From: Cytophagales bacterium
GTDB taxonomy: Bacteria > Bacteroidota > Bacteroidia > Cytophagales > Cyclobacteriaceae
Direction: 5' to 3'
Assembly: GCA_022360015.1 (NCBI GenBank)
Contig: JAKSDQ010000244.1
Span: forward strand, 62,001 to 126,000
Length of the DNA: 64,000 nucleotides
Both the position numbers and the translations under genes were made by a program. Within the stretch, counting starts at the first letter, position 1. Each line of letters starts with the position of its first letter. Of the stretch, positions 35,263 through 43,920 are shown one piece after another. A model generated the notes under the pieces. The model saw only the letters and a list, made by a program, of their open reading frames with translations. It had not been told where the DNA came from and ran no database searches.

Positions 35263-36106
35263 GTCAACCACAAAGCGGATGCTCAGATGACCTACTGCAA
35301 ACAATTTTGGTTATACGCCCAGTGTAGGAATCAAAGGCAATAAAATCGTTTACGTGGGTAACAGTAATCCATAGATTCTACAACAGGCTCTTCTTCGCAG
35401 GATGTTTAAAGTATTAAAAACAGAACATATAAACGTAGATAAATTTTAGGATCGACTCGGCATCCTACAAGTTGTTAGTCCCGGTCGAAATCAGTAAAAA
35501 TACGAACCTTTTTTATATAAGGGCAAGGCAGATCCAACTCACTATTGATACCATATAACAGGTTGAAAACCGGGGAAAAACAGTGGCAGACAAGGAGATT
35601 ATCTACCGGGGTAATGTTTTTTTATCCCCCCTATGAGTAATAAACAGTGGCATCAGGATCTCCTCATGATCCCCTACAAACTGGTGGTGACCAAGGTAAA
35701 TCGATGTAATGGACAATTAAACGCTTTTACAGGAGAAGTATGCTTTTACTCAGGCATGTTCACCAATGATACACAAATGTCTACTTGTCCATCAAGTGGT
35801 TGATTTCTACAATGAATAAGGGGCACACAGGAGGTAGTTGGACATCCTTAAAAATGATTTTTGCCGGAATCACATGACCCTTTTCAACATTGGATCAAAA
35901 TACCGTTTAGCTGCTGCTTACAGCGATTTGCAAAAATTTATATGATCACCTCATCCAAATCCTTTACACTAAAGTAGCCAGACTTCGCCCAACCGATCGA
36001 CCGAAAAAAATTGATCTTCCGCTTCATCTGTATCCTGGTCAAATGGATCAAATCGGCCAGTACCATGAAGCTAAGAGTCAAGGGACACATTGATTTTGAA
36101 ACTTAA
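35263..36106 (+). pseudogene. Decayed IS1380-family transposase remnant
   Basis: Plus-strand translation across several frames gives fragments in the order expected of an IS1380-family DDE transposase. In turn these are GYTPSVGIKGNKIVYVGNSN, FRIDSASYK, LFYIRARQIQL, IPYKLVVTKVNRCNGQLNAF, a FYNE-stop-GAHRR motif, LKNDF, and finally IFRFICILVKWIKSA running to a TAA at 36104-36106. Stops and frameshifts break it many times, and the first third of the gene is missing. I did not find the terminal inverted repeats. It is old and inactive, and marks the left side of an accessory stretch. Confidence 0.75.
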
Positions 36107-36516
36107 ACGCCCCCAGCCCATGAAGAACTATAAATCATAAGGGCACCAAAAAATAAGCTATGGATAACCCCATGGTGCTTTTATTCTTAAAAAAACAGGG
36201 CTAATCAAGCAAATTTCTCCAACTGAACTTGAACTTAACAATGTTTGGAAAGCAAAAATATGATTCGTGATTATACTTTAGACTTTTAACTGTATATACT
36301 CACTACCCTTTTCCTGAATTTCGGCCAAACCTGCAGATTTAAGGTACAAACTAGAACTGGATAGGTCACTTCAGTTGATCTTTACCTCCTGGTAATGAAA
36401 GCAGGACTAAAATAAGCTGGTAAAGGAAGATATTTAATTGTTTTGATGAAAAAATTATTTTTTTAAAATTTTATAAGGAAATGGGTAATATTTTTTAACA
36501 ATAAATCCAACAAGCT
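36107..36516. other. Intergenic region after the IS remnant
   Basis: 410 bases. GCACCA...TGGTGC arms around 36144-36180, followed by a T-rich stretch, may be the terminator of the old IS element. No gene was recognised; the AT-rich end just before 36517 probably holds the promoter of the lipoprotein gene. Confidence 0.4.
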
Positions 36517-37692
36517 ATGAAAAAAATCAATTTAGTTCTTCCAGCACTTCTGTTAGCATTGAGTTGTCAAGAAGATGTGGATCTTCAGACTTCCAATGAC
36601 ACCCAGCTAGTTTCAGAGGATAACTATGCTGTTTATTTAGAGCAAGGCAATAAGGTGCCCCTAAGTAACGCTGAGATTGATAGTATATTAAATGAATACA
36701 AAAATCAGCAAAGTGTGAAAAATGGACGTTTTAATGGCCATAATTTGCGTGTTTTCATTGATATAGAAGGTACTTGGGCCCCAAGAGCATGGACTTTTGT
36801 GGGAGATTTTAATGGAGATGGAAGGGAAGATTTTGCCTCTCTTTCCGGAAATCAGGCCCTTATGAAATTTGGCCAAGGTAGCCCACCTGATAGTTATGCC
36901 AATTTTACCAGTGCAACCTGGATCACTAATGGTGTATACGGCGGCGCCGGTTATACTTTTGCAGGAGATTTTGATGGTAACGGCCGTAGCAATATCGTTT
37001 CCTTCGATGGTGGTCTTGCATATGTCAAGCTAAATATGTCCGACAATAACTTTTCGAATAGAACCTTGAATGTTGCTGATTCATGGGGTGGCAGTGGCTA
37101 TACCTTCGCTGGTGACTTTAATGGTGATGGATTGGATGACATCGCATCCCTAAACGGAACGGATGTTTATATAAAAGAATCGTCAATGTCAGGTGGTAAC
37201 TTTCACTTCGAAAGTAGGACTGAGAGTACCAATGGACAATATGGTCCGTCGAACTATACGTTTGCTGGCGATTTCAATAATGATGGTAGGGATGATATTG
37301 TTTCGGTTGACGGGCCCGATGTTTTGATAAAGGTATCAGAATCGTCAGGAAATTTTACGAATACCTCACGTGCTTATGTGCCATTAACTCTTAATAATTT
37401 CCTTGTACCGTGGGGAGGAGATTTTGTCTGGCAAGGTGATGAAAACGGAGATGGTTACGATGAATTTATTTCAGCTTATGCTGGTAGTTATCTGTGGCAG
37501 AGGCAATATCTGCCATCGTTCTCACCACTTCTATATCGGAATCCCAGAGTAGGTTGCCATAATTGTACCGGGCCTGTTACCGCAACATTTAATGTGTGGA
37601 GTAGTGCAGGCTGGGAATGGATGATGGATATAAATGGAGATGGTACTGATGAACTGATAACAATTATAAACGGCAGAGCTTACCTGCATTAA
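36517..37692 (+). CDS. Secreted lipoprotein with six FG-GAP/VCBS-type repeats
   Basis: Envelope lipoprotein of 391 residues with lipobox LALSC (Cys17). Six repeats, at about 92, 147, 195, 247, 303 and 366, each combine an aromatic-TF-(A/V)GDF start with a DxNxDGxxD calcium-type loop, for example WTFVGDFNGDGREDFASL, YTFAGDFDGNGRSNIVSF and MMDINGDGTDELITI. Spacing is 48-63 residues, as in a bladed beta-propeller. Such proteins bind calcium and often glycans or cell surfaces. No enzyme motif or T9SS domain is present, so it is probably exported by Lol/Sec only. It lies between the IS remnant and the second FkbM gene. Function unknown. Confidence 0.85.
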   Translation: MKKINLVLPALLLALSCQEDVDLQTSNDTQLVSEDNYAVYLEQGNKVPLSNAEIDSILNEYKNQQSVKNGRFNGHNLRVFIDIEGTWAPRAWTFVGDFNGDGREDFASLSGNQALMKFGQGSPPDSYANFTSATWITNGVYGGAGYTFAGDFDGNGRSNIVSFDGGLAYVKLNMSDNNFSNRTLNVADSWGGSGYTFAGDFNGDGLDDIASLNGTDVYIKESSMSGGNFHFESRTESTNGQYGPSNYTFAGDFNNDGRDDIVSVDGPDVLIKVSESSGNFTNTSRAYVPLTLNNFLVPWGGDFVWQGDENGDGYDEFISAYAGSYLWQRQYLPSFSPLLYRNPRVGCHNCTGPVTATFNVWSSAGWEWMMDINGDGTDELITIINGRAYLH

Positions 37693-37797
37693 TTTAGCAA
37701 AATTTAATTTGATAACGGCGATTCTTTTAGGGTGGCCATTTTTTTAATCAGCACCTCCGATAAGAGAGCATCTCACTCGATTGCAGGCAGTTAATAT

Positions 37798-38529
37798 TTA
37801 CTCAAACACAAAGTTGTTACAATAGTTTTTCATGTCATTTGTATTTTGATATTTGCCTAAACTAAAGTTTGTTAAGGGAATACGATTTAAGCCATGTATG
37901 AAATGTCCTTTATAGCCCAAGGATTCCATGAACTCAAATGTTTCTAGTACTCTTTCTTGTCCAACATGCCCAGCTTCAATTTCAACAATAATTTTCGGTT
38001 TGTATTTTTTTAATGTGTCCACACCTCCCTGAAAAATTTTTAGCTCATTTCCTTCAACATCAATTTTTAAAAAATCTGGTTTAATGTTATATTGGTTACA
38101 GTAAAAGTCTAATGTTTCAGTCGATACAGTTTCGGTTGCAATAAACCCGGGATGTTTTATTTTCTCAACGATTGTCGCCCCTGGTGAAGACTCTTTGCTT
38201 ACTTTATTTGTTGGAACATAAAGTGTCACTGTCTCTTTAGAATCTGATAATGCCAAATTTTCAATTGTCAAATTTTCCCACTTGAAGAGTGCTTTAATAT
38301 TGGTGATATACTGATGAAGATTAGGTTGTGGTTCAAAAGCGAAAACCGTGCCTTTGCAACCCACTTGCTTTAATATGAAGTATAAATAACCAGCTTTATG
38401 TGCTCCAATGTCAAAAACTGTTTGTCCTTTTTTGATTGCAGAGCAAATGTAAGCGATCCCTCCTCTATCATTTTTGTATTTGTATTTATTTGCTCTGTAG
38501 CACAGTTTAACACTCTTAATAAGCTTCAT
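37798..38529 (-). CDS. FkbM-family SAM-dependent methyltransferase
   Basis: Methyltransferase of 243 residues with the FkbM layout: motif I VFDIGAHKAGYLYF, VFAFEPQPNLHQYI, and the diagnostic FLKIDVEGNELKIFQGG, then KPKIIVEIEAGHVG. It is related to, but clearly different from, the methyltransferase in the polysaccharide cluster. It stands alone among remnants, converging on the FG-GAP lipoprotein gene with about 105 bases between the stops. It may modify a sugar or glycoprotein made elsewhere. The accessory position suggests horizontal gain. Confidence 0.85.
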   Translation of the reverse strand: MKLIKSVKLCYRANKYKYKNDRGGIAYICSAIKKGQTVFDIGAHKAGYLYFILKQVGCKGTVFAFEPQPNLHQYITNIKALFKWENLTIENLALSDSKETVTLYVPTNKVSKESSPGATIVEKIKHPGFIATETVSTETLDFYCNQYNIKPDFLKIDVEGNELKIFQGGVDTLKKYKPKIIVEIEAGHVGQERVLETFEFMESLGYKGHFIHGLNRIPLTNFSLGKYQNTNDMKNYCNNFVFE

Positions 38530-39270
38530 ATCAATATCGATTTTTATTTAATTCTAAGCAACGACCGTCCTGTCCTTTGTCAAAACGGTATCAAATAGAT
38601 TTTATGGCTTCTGTTTTTTTGTTCAAATTGGCGATTTGTTTCTGTGGTTCTTTTACTTTTAATTTTCTTTATTGGTCTAAGCTTTCGTACATAATAAGAG
38701 GATTGTATTGTTGTGCGTAAGCTAACATATTCCAGATAATTATCGTCGGACTTCTGGTGGTGGCTGAAGATTGCTAATGATCTCCCTTATCAAATGCCTG
38801 TCATTTAAATTATTCTATAGTATTAGTGCTTGCCTTAAAGTAACCTTTAATCGGTTGCTCCCATCAGGTGTTCTATTTGAACAAGACCTTGCCTCGGGAT
38901 ATTTTATTGTTAGGAGACCAATGTAGCCATGAAGTAATCAGTTTGACTAAATTAAACTTTTTAATTTCTTCTCATCCCAGTTCACCTTTAGAGTAGCATA
39001 AATTGAAAAGCTTACCATTACTATGAGATTTTCTTTTGCGCTTATTTTTCTTTTAAGATTATCCTGCGTGCTTTTTATTCCAATAACATTTTTCGGGAAA
39101 GGTTTCCTTTGACATTTGACTTTAACTTATCAGAAAATATAAATGGTGTCTAAGGTAATCTCTAAGGTTTAATTGAGCTTATTTTTATGTTTTTCGAACT
39201 TAATAAGATATTTGCCTGCCCTGTTTCAAAATACCTTTGCCTTAATAAATAGCGACGAAAATAATAAATT
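38530..39270. other. AT-rich region without recognisable genes
   Basis: 741 bases with stops in all frames that I followed. One minus-strand stretch near 38880-39010 reads protein-like in short blocks (KKFNLVKLITSWLHWSP) but is broken and unidentified. It is probably decayed coding DNA in the accessory island. Confidence 0.35.
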
Positions 39271-39465
39271 ATGAAAATATTGAAAATTAAGCAAAAAATA
39301 TTTTTGATGATAGTCATTATGGGTAGCATTTCAACTATCGATCTGTAGGCTCAACTTCCTAATGTGTTATCAATAAAAAGTCCGGGATTGTATCCCGGAG
39401 GATTGGTTTATGACAATACCTCCGGAACTTTTTATACTTCTTCGGTAGAGGGTCGTGGAGTTTAA
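39271..39465 (+). pseudogene. Stub of a secreted beta-propeller-type gene
   Basis: An ATG at 39271 begins a clear signal peptide (MKILKIKQKIFLMIVIMGSI), but an in-frame TAG at 39346-39348 lies at the expected cleavage site. The same frame continues AQLPNVLSIKSPGLYPGGLV and TSGTFYTSSVEGRGV to a TAA at 39465. The after-signal sequence resembles the first strand of SMP-30/NHL-type propellers (LYPGG-YDN-GTFY-SS). The rest of the gene is gone. A perfect hairpin, TCCGGGA/TCCCGGA, lies inside at 39381-39399. This is a truncated, inactive gene. Confidence 0.6.
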
Positions 39466-39638
39466 CCCCATATTAATTAAATAAGCTACCAACTTGAATC
39501 ATAGGCTAGATTGCCTATTTTGAAAACTTATCTTTATTCTAAGATGAATTTTTTAATTTCAGTTAAGGCCCGGTGGCTAGCAGGTATCGCCCTTACCAAT
39601 ACACCATATCCTGAAAAAAAGAAGAGTTATTATCAATC

Positions 39639-41318
39639 TTAGATTATTTTTTTATACCTTATCCTTTTCGGACCCTCATCCCCCAATCGTTTCTTTCGGC
39701 TTTCTTCATAATCGGAATAATTGCCCTCAAACCAATAAACAATGGAATCACCTTCAAAGGCCAGGATGTGAGTGGCGATCCGGTCGAGGAACCACCTGTC
39801 GTGGGATATGATAACGGCACATCCGCCAAAATTTTCAAGGGCCACTTCCAAAGCCCTCAATGTATTGACATCCAGGTCGTTGGTAGGTTCATCCAATAAA
39901 AGAAGGTTAGCCCCTTTTTTTAAGGTCAGGGCGAGGTGCACACGGTTTCTTTCACCACCGGATAATATGCTTACCTTTTTCTCCTGGTCCGAGCCACTAA
40001 AGTTAAACTTGCTTACATAAGCCCTTGAATTGACTTGCTTACCTCCGAGTTCAATCAGCTCGTTTCCCTCTGAAATGGTTTGCCATACGGTTTTGTTGGG
40101 GTCCAGTATATCGTGGCCCTGATCAACATATGCTATATCCACCGTACTGCCCACTTCAAATGTGCCACTATCAGGTTTTTCTTTACCAGTAATAAGGTTA
40201 AACAGCGTGGTTTTTCCAGCACCATTTGGCCCTATAATACCTACAATGCCACCCTGCGGCAATGAGAAGCTAAGGTTTTCGAATAGCAATTTGTCGCCAA
40301 AGGATTTGGATACTTTGTTCACCTCGATCACTTTATTACCTAACCTGGACCCTGCCGGGATAAACAATTCGAGTTTTGCCTCCTTTTCCTTGCTTTCCTC
40401 CCCGACCAATTTATCATAAGCCGTCAATCTGGCTTTGGCCTTGGCCTGCCTGCCCTTTGGCGTCATTCTTATCCATTCCAATTCACGCTCCAAAGTTTTC
40501 TGACGCTTCGACTCGGTCTTTTCCTCTTTGGCCAGCCGTTCTCTTTTCTGTTCCAGCCAGGATGAATAATTGCCTTTCCACGGAATACCTTCCCCCCTGT
40601 CCAGTTCAAGTATCCAGCCAGCGACATTATCGAGAAAGTAGCGGTCATGGGTTACAGCGATGACTGTGCCTTTGTATTGTTGCAAATGCATTTCCAGCCA
40701 TTGTACCGATTCGGCATCATGATGGTTGGTAGGTTCATCCAATAGCCGCACATCAGGTTCCTGCAATAGCAAACGACATAGCGCCACTCTTCTTTTTTCA
40801 CCCCCCGACAGGTTTTTTATTTTTGCCTCTGAAGGCGGTGTTCTTAAAGCATCCATCGCTTTTTCCAGCCGTGTATCCAGTTCCCAGGCATTATGATGAT
40901 CGAGTTTTTCCTGGACCTGCCCTTGCTTTTCGATGAGTTTTTCCATAGCATCGGGATCTTCCATAACTGCCGGATCGGCAAATTTCTCATTGATTTCCTC
41001 AAATTCACGAAGTAAATCGACAATTTCCTGTACTGCTTCCTCTACTACTTCCTTTACTGTTTTGTTGTCGTCAAGCATTGGCTCCTGCTCCAATAATCCA
41101 ATAGAGTAACCCGGGGAAAATACCACTTCGCCCTGGTGTTCCCTGTCAATACCAGCTATAATCCTGAGCAGGGATGATTTCCCTGAACCATTCAAACCCA
41201 ACACACCAATTTTAGCGCCATAAAAGAAAGAGAGGTATATATTTTTTAGTACAGTTTTTTGTGGAGGGTAAGTTTTTGTTACCCCGGCCATCGAAAATAT
41301 TATCTTTTCGTCACTCAT
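39639..41318 (-). CDS. ettA: Energy-dependent translational throttle protein EttA (ABC-F)
   Basis: Soluble ABC-F ATPase, 559 residues, which binds the ribosomal E site and gates the first elongation step according to ATP/ADP ratio. It has two ATPase domains: Walker A GLNGSGKSS and GPNGAGKTT, signatures LSGGEKRRVALC and LSGGERNRVHLA, and Walker B segments VRLLDEPTNHHD and LLLLDEPTNDLD. Between them is the P-site tRNA-interacting linker (YKGTVIAVTHDRYF then the basic WIRMTPKGRQAKAKAR region). Length and the FEGNYSDYEESRKKRLG tail match EttA rather than Uup or antibiotic-resistance ABC-F. It is a single gene. Confidence 0.95.
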   Translation of the reverse strand: MSDEKIIFSMAGVTKTYPPQKTVLKNIYLSFFYGAKIGVLGLNGSGKSSLLRIIAGIDREHQGEVVFSPGYSIGLLEQEPMLDDNKTVKEVVEEAVQEIVDLLREFEEINEKFADPAVMEDPDAMEKLIEKQGQVQEKLDHHNAWELDTRLEKAMDALRTPPSEAKIKNLSGGEKRRVALCRLLLQEPDVRLLDEPTNHHDAESVQWLEMHLQQYKGTVIAVTHDRYFLDNVAGWILELDRGEGIPWKGNYSSWLEQKRERLAKEEKTESKRQKTLERELEWIRMTPKGRQAKAKARLTAYDKLVGEESKEKEAKLELFIPAGSRLGNKVIEVNKVSKSFGDKLLFENLSFSLPQGGIVGIIGPNGAGKTTLFNLITGKEKPDSGTFEVGSTVDIAYVDQGHDILDPNKTVWQTISEGNELIELGGKQVNSRAYVSKFNFSGSDQEKKVSILSGGERNRVHLALTLKKGANLLLLDEPTNDLDVNTLRALEVALENFGGCAVIISHDRWFLDRIATHILAFEGDSIVYWFEGNYSDYEESRKKRLGDEGPKRIRYKKII

Positions 41319-41639
41319 TTACGTAGTAATTGATGCAAGATTTATAATAAATTACAGGTTGTTTTAGCACTTACTGCTAAAACCAGGCTCAAATATGATA
41401 ATATTGTTTGGTAAATAATGTTAATCACTTGATTTTATTAAAATCTTTTATTAGTATTTATTATGAAAGTTGATCATTTGACAAGCTGGTATTGAATTTT
41501 TTGTGACCATTTTTGCTTAATAATGATACAATCAAAGAGGTAAATCCCTCCGGGAATACAGGTTTTTCAATTAAAATTATTGACTTACTATCCGTAGGGT
41601 TACATTTTCTAACGTTGTAATATAAAAAAGAAAATAACA
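41319..41639. other. Intergenic region between ettA and the DUF2795-type gene
   Basis: About 320 AT-rich bases between divergent genes. Apart from the promoter at 41640-41669, nothing was recognised; a minus-strand frame at 41461-41691 has no family character. Confidence 0.4.
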
Positions 41640-41669
41640 TTTGTTTTTTTAATTTAAATTCTATTTTTG
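41640..41669 (+). promoter_or_regulatory. Strong Bacteroidota promoter of the DUF2795-type gene
   Basis: TTTG at 41640-41643 and TATTTTTG at 41662-41669 are separated by 18 bases, a full match to the housekeeping consensus. Transcription should start near 41675, giving an about 30-base leader. Confidence 0.7.
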
Positions 41670-41689
41670 CACGAAATTTAAGTACGAAC

Positions 41690-41698
41690 AAAGGAGGG
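41690..41698 (+). promoter_or_regulatory. Strong Shine-Dalgarno AAAGGAGGG
   Basis: Complementary to the 16S 3' end and seven bases before the ATG at 41706. Bacteroidota genes usually lack such sites and rely on A-rich leaders, so this is notable and fixes the start. Confidence 0.75.
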
Positions 41699-41705
41699 AT
41701 AAACT

Positions 41706-41927
41706 ATGTATTGGACATTAGAATTAGCATCCTATCTTGAGGATGCTCCATGGCCCGCTACAAAAGATGAGTTGATTGATTATTCAATCAGAATGGGGTG
41801 TCCGTTGGAGGTCGTTGAAAATTTACAGGAACTCGAAGATGATGGTCAGCCCTATGAAAGTATCGAAGAGATATGGCCTGATTATCCGACAAAAGAAGAC
41901 TTCTTCTTTAACGAAGATGAATATTGA
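41706..41927 (+). CDS. Small conserved DUF2795-type protein
   Basis: A 73-residue acidic cytoplasmic protein (MYWTLELASYLEDAPWPATK, then RMGCPLEVVENLQELEDDG and IWPDYPTKEDFFF). This is a compact helical protein of the DUF2795 type, very widely conserved in Bacteroidota with no established role. Its expression signals are exceptional: a consensus promoter, an optimal Shine-Dalgarno and a strong terminator, all within about 360 bases, so it is probably abundant. There is no operon partner. Confidence 0.88.
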   Translation: MYWTLELASYLEDAPWPATKDELIDYSIRMGCPLEVVENLQELEDDGQPYESIEEIWPDYPTKEDFFFNEDEY

Positions 41928-41957
41928 AGATTAAAATTTGATATTTATATTCAACGC

Positions 41958-41995
41958 AAGGCATTTAATTGTTTGAAACATTTAAATGCCTTTTT
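41958..41995 (+). terminator. Intrinsic terminator of the DUF2795-type gene
   Basis: AAGGCATTTAA (41958-41968) pairs with TTAAATGCCTT (41982-41992), followed by a T-run. It ends two bases before the converging ispD stop, so it probably also limits read-through in that direction. Confidence 0.8.
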
Positions 41996-41997
41996 GA

Positions 41998-42696
41998 TTA
42001 CGTACCTGAAAACTTCCGGCTTATCCTTTCCTGCATCAGGCAGTTGGCTATCTTCAAATCTTCAGGGGTAGTGATTTTTATGTTTTCATAACTTCCTTCA
42101 AAAAGTGATATTTTATGGCCTGCCCTTTCTGCCACACTGGCATCATCGGTCAGGGCGTTATCCTCGTTAATCCTGTAAGCTTTTTTTATCAATGATATAT
42201 CAAAAGTCTGTGGCGTTTGAATTAGCCTGAATCTGGAGCGATCCATAGCAACGGTAGTGTCCTGATCCGTCATTCTGATAGACTCTTTTAATCTCACTGC
42301 CGCTATGGCGGTTTTGTGTATCGAAGCCAGGTTAAAGGACGCCGCGATAATGGGTTTGTCAATAAGGGGTCTTACGCCATCATGAATAGCTACTAATCCC
42401 TGACCGGGTAACTTTTCCAGCCCTCTTTTTACGGATTGGAACCTGGTTTTACCCCCGGACTGTAGTTGAAGCGGAATTTTAAATTGATGTTTTTCACATA
42501 AGTTTTTCCAGGTGTCAAAATCATCACCGGGTAATACCAAAATAATATTAAGCAGGGGGGAATAATCGTAAAAAGCCTTTACTGTATGCATCAACACCGG
42601 CAATCCACAAATTTCCAGAAATTGTTTGGGTAACTCACTTTTCATTCTCTTGCCTGTACCACCGGCTACAATAATGGCATATTCGTCACGTTTCAT
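41998..42696 (-). CDS. ispD: 2-C-methyl-D-erythritol 4-phosphate cytidylyltransferase
   Basis: Third step of the non-mevalonate isoprenoid pathway: CTP + MEP to CDP-ME. The 232-residue protein has the nucleotide-binding start AIIVAGGTGKRMKSELPKQF, the VAIHDGVRPL active-site segment, and the RLIQTPQTFD and NALTDDASVAERAGH motifs, all normal for the family. It follows queA on the same strand with 48 bases between, probably as an operon. The product feeds isoprenoid lipids, including the undecaprenyl carrier used by the glycan cluster. Confidence 0.94.
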   Translation of the reverse strand: MKRDEYAIIVAGGTGKRMKSELPKQFLEICGLPVLMHTVKAFYDYSPLLNIILVLPGDDFDTWKNLCEKHQFKIPLQLQSGGKTRFQSVKRGLEKLPGQGLVAIHDGVRPLIDKPIIAASFNLASIHKTAIAAVRLKESIRMTDQDTTVAMDRSRFRLIQTPQTFDISLIKKAYRINEDNALTDDASVAERAGHKISLFEGSYENIKITTPEDLKIANCLMQERISRKFSGT

Positions 42697-42744
42697 CGCC
42701 GAAGGAGTAAGTTACTTGCCAAATGTTTTGGTTTATTGAAGTGG

Positions 42745-43791
42745 CTAAATTATCAACATAGCATCCCCGTAGCTATAAAATTTATATTTCTCTTTGATAG
42801 CTACTTTATAGGCCTCCATAATCAGGTCATAACCACCAAATGCGCAGGCCATCATAAACAAGGTAGACTCGGGCATGTGGAAATTACTAATCAGGGCATT
42901 GCAAATCTTAAAGTCATAAGGTGGAAATATGAATTTGTCGGTCCATCCTTCATTGGCTTTTAGCAGATTATTGGCTGAGACCGACGACTCAAGGGCCCTC
43001 ATAGAGGTAGTTCCCACAGCACATATTTTCTTTTTTGTCTTGATGGCGCGGTTAACCATATCGACAATTTCCTGCCCTACCCTGAAATTTTCGGAGTCCA
43101 TTTTATGTTTGGTCAGATCTTCGACATCCACCGGCCTGAAAGTACCTAACCCGATGTGCAATGTTATCTTGGCAATATCAACACCCTGAATTTCCAGCCG
43201 CTTTAACAACTGTTTGGTAAAATGTAATCCTGCCGTAGGAGCAGCCACCGCGCCGGTATGTTCCGCATAAATGGTTTGATAACGTTCCCTGTCCTCCGGT
43301 TCTGCCTTTCGTTTGATATACTTTGGCAGCGGGGTTTCACCGAGTGTATCGATCATTTTGTAGAATTCCTCGTTTGAGCCCTCATACAAAAACCTGATCG
43401 TTCTTCCCCTTGAAGTGGTGTTATCAATCACCTCAGCTACAAGATCACCGTCTCCAAAATACAATTTGTTCCCTACCCTGATCTTCCTGGCGGGGTCTAC
43501 CAGCACATCCCACAAAAACATTTCCTTGTTTAATTCCCGTAGCAGGAAGACCTCAATCTTAGCACCTGTTTTTTCCTTATTGCCATATAATCTGGCCGGA
43601 AATACCTTGGTGTCGTTTACCACCATCACATCACCCTCTCCAAAATACGCGATAAGATCTTTAAAAATTTTATGCTCTATTTCTCCGGTATCTCTTTTTA
43701 CAACCATTAACCGCGATTCATCCCTATTTTCTGCCGGATATAAAGCAATTAAACCGGGTGGCAAATCAAACTTGAATTCGGATAATTTCAT
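42745..43791 (-). CDS. queA: S-adenosylmethionine:tRNA ribosyltransferase-isomerase
   Basis: Second-to-last step of queuosine synthesis: transfers and isomerises the ribosyl part of SAM onto preQ1-modified tRNA to give epoxyqueuosine. The 348-residue protein has [20 protein letters not shown] at the start, [41 protein letters not shown], and [12 protein letters not shown], the expected motif order. The C-terminus is slightly divergent but full length. It precedes ispD. Confidence 0.95.
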   Translation of the reverse strand: MKLSEFKFDLPPGLIALYPAENRDESRLMVVKRDTGEIEHKIFKDLIAYFGEGDVMVVNDTKVFPARLYGNKEKTGAKIEVFLLRELNKEMFLWDVLVDPARKIRVGNKLYFGDGDLVAEVIDNTTSRGRTIRFLYEGSNEEFYKMIDTLGETPLPKYIKRKAEPEDRERYQTIYAEHTGAVAAPTAGLHFTKQLLKRLEIQGVDIAKITLHIGLGTFRPVDVEDLTKHKMDSENFRVGQEIVDMVNRAIKTKKKICAVGTTSMRALESSVSANNLLKANEGWTDKFIFPPYDFKICNALISNFHMPESTLFMMACAFGGYDLIMEAYKVAIKEKYKFYSYGDAMLII

Positions 43792-43920
43792 ATTTAATAT
43801 TACGGTATTAAATAACCTTTAAATTAAAAAATTTTTGAAGTGCGCAAATCTAGTGATTTGTTTTTAAAAATGTAAGTAATTTTACTTTTTATCATTTTTG
43901 TACCCAATAATGAATAGCTG

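Noticed and set aside
41461-41691. 76-codon minus-strand frame between ettA and the DUF2795-type gene
   Set aside because: No family features, and it lies over the clear promoter of the plus-strand gene.
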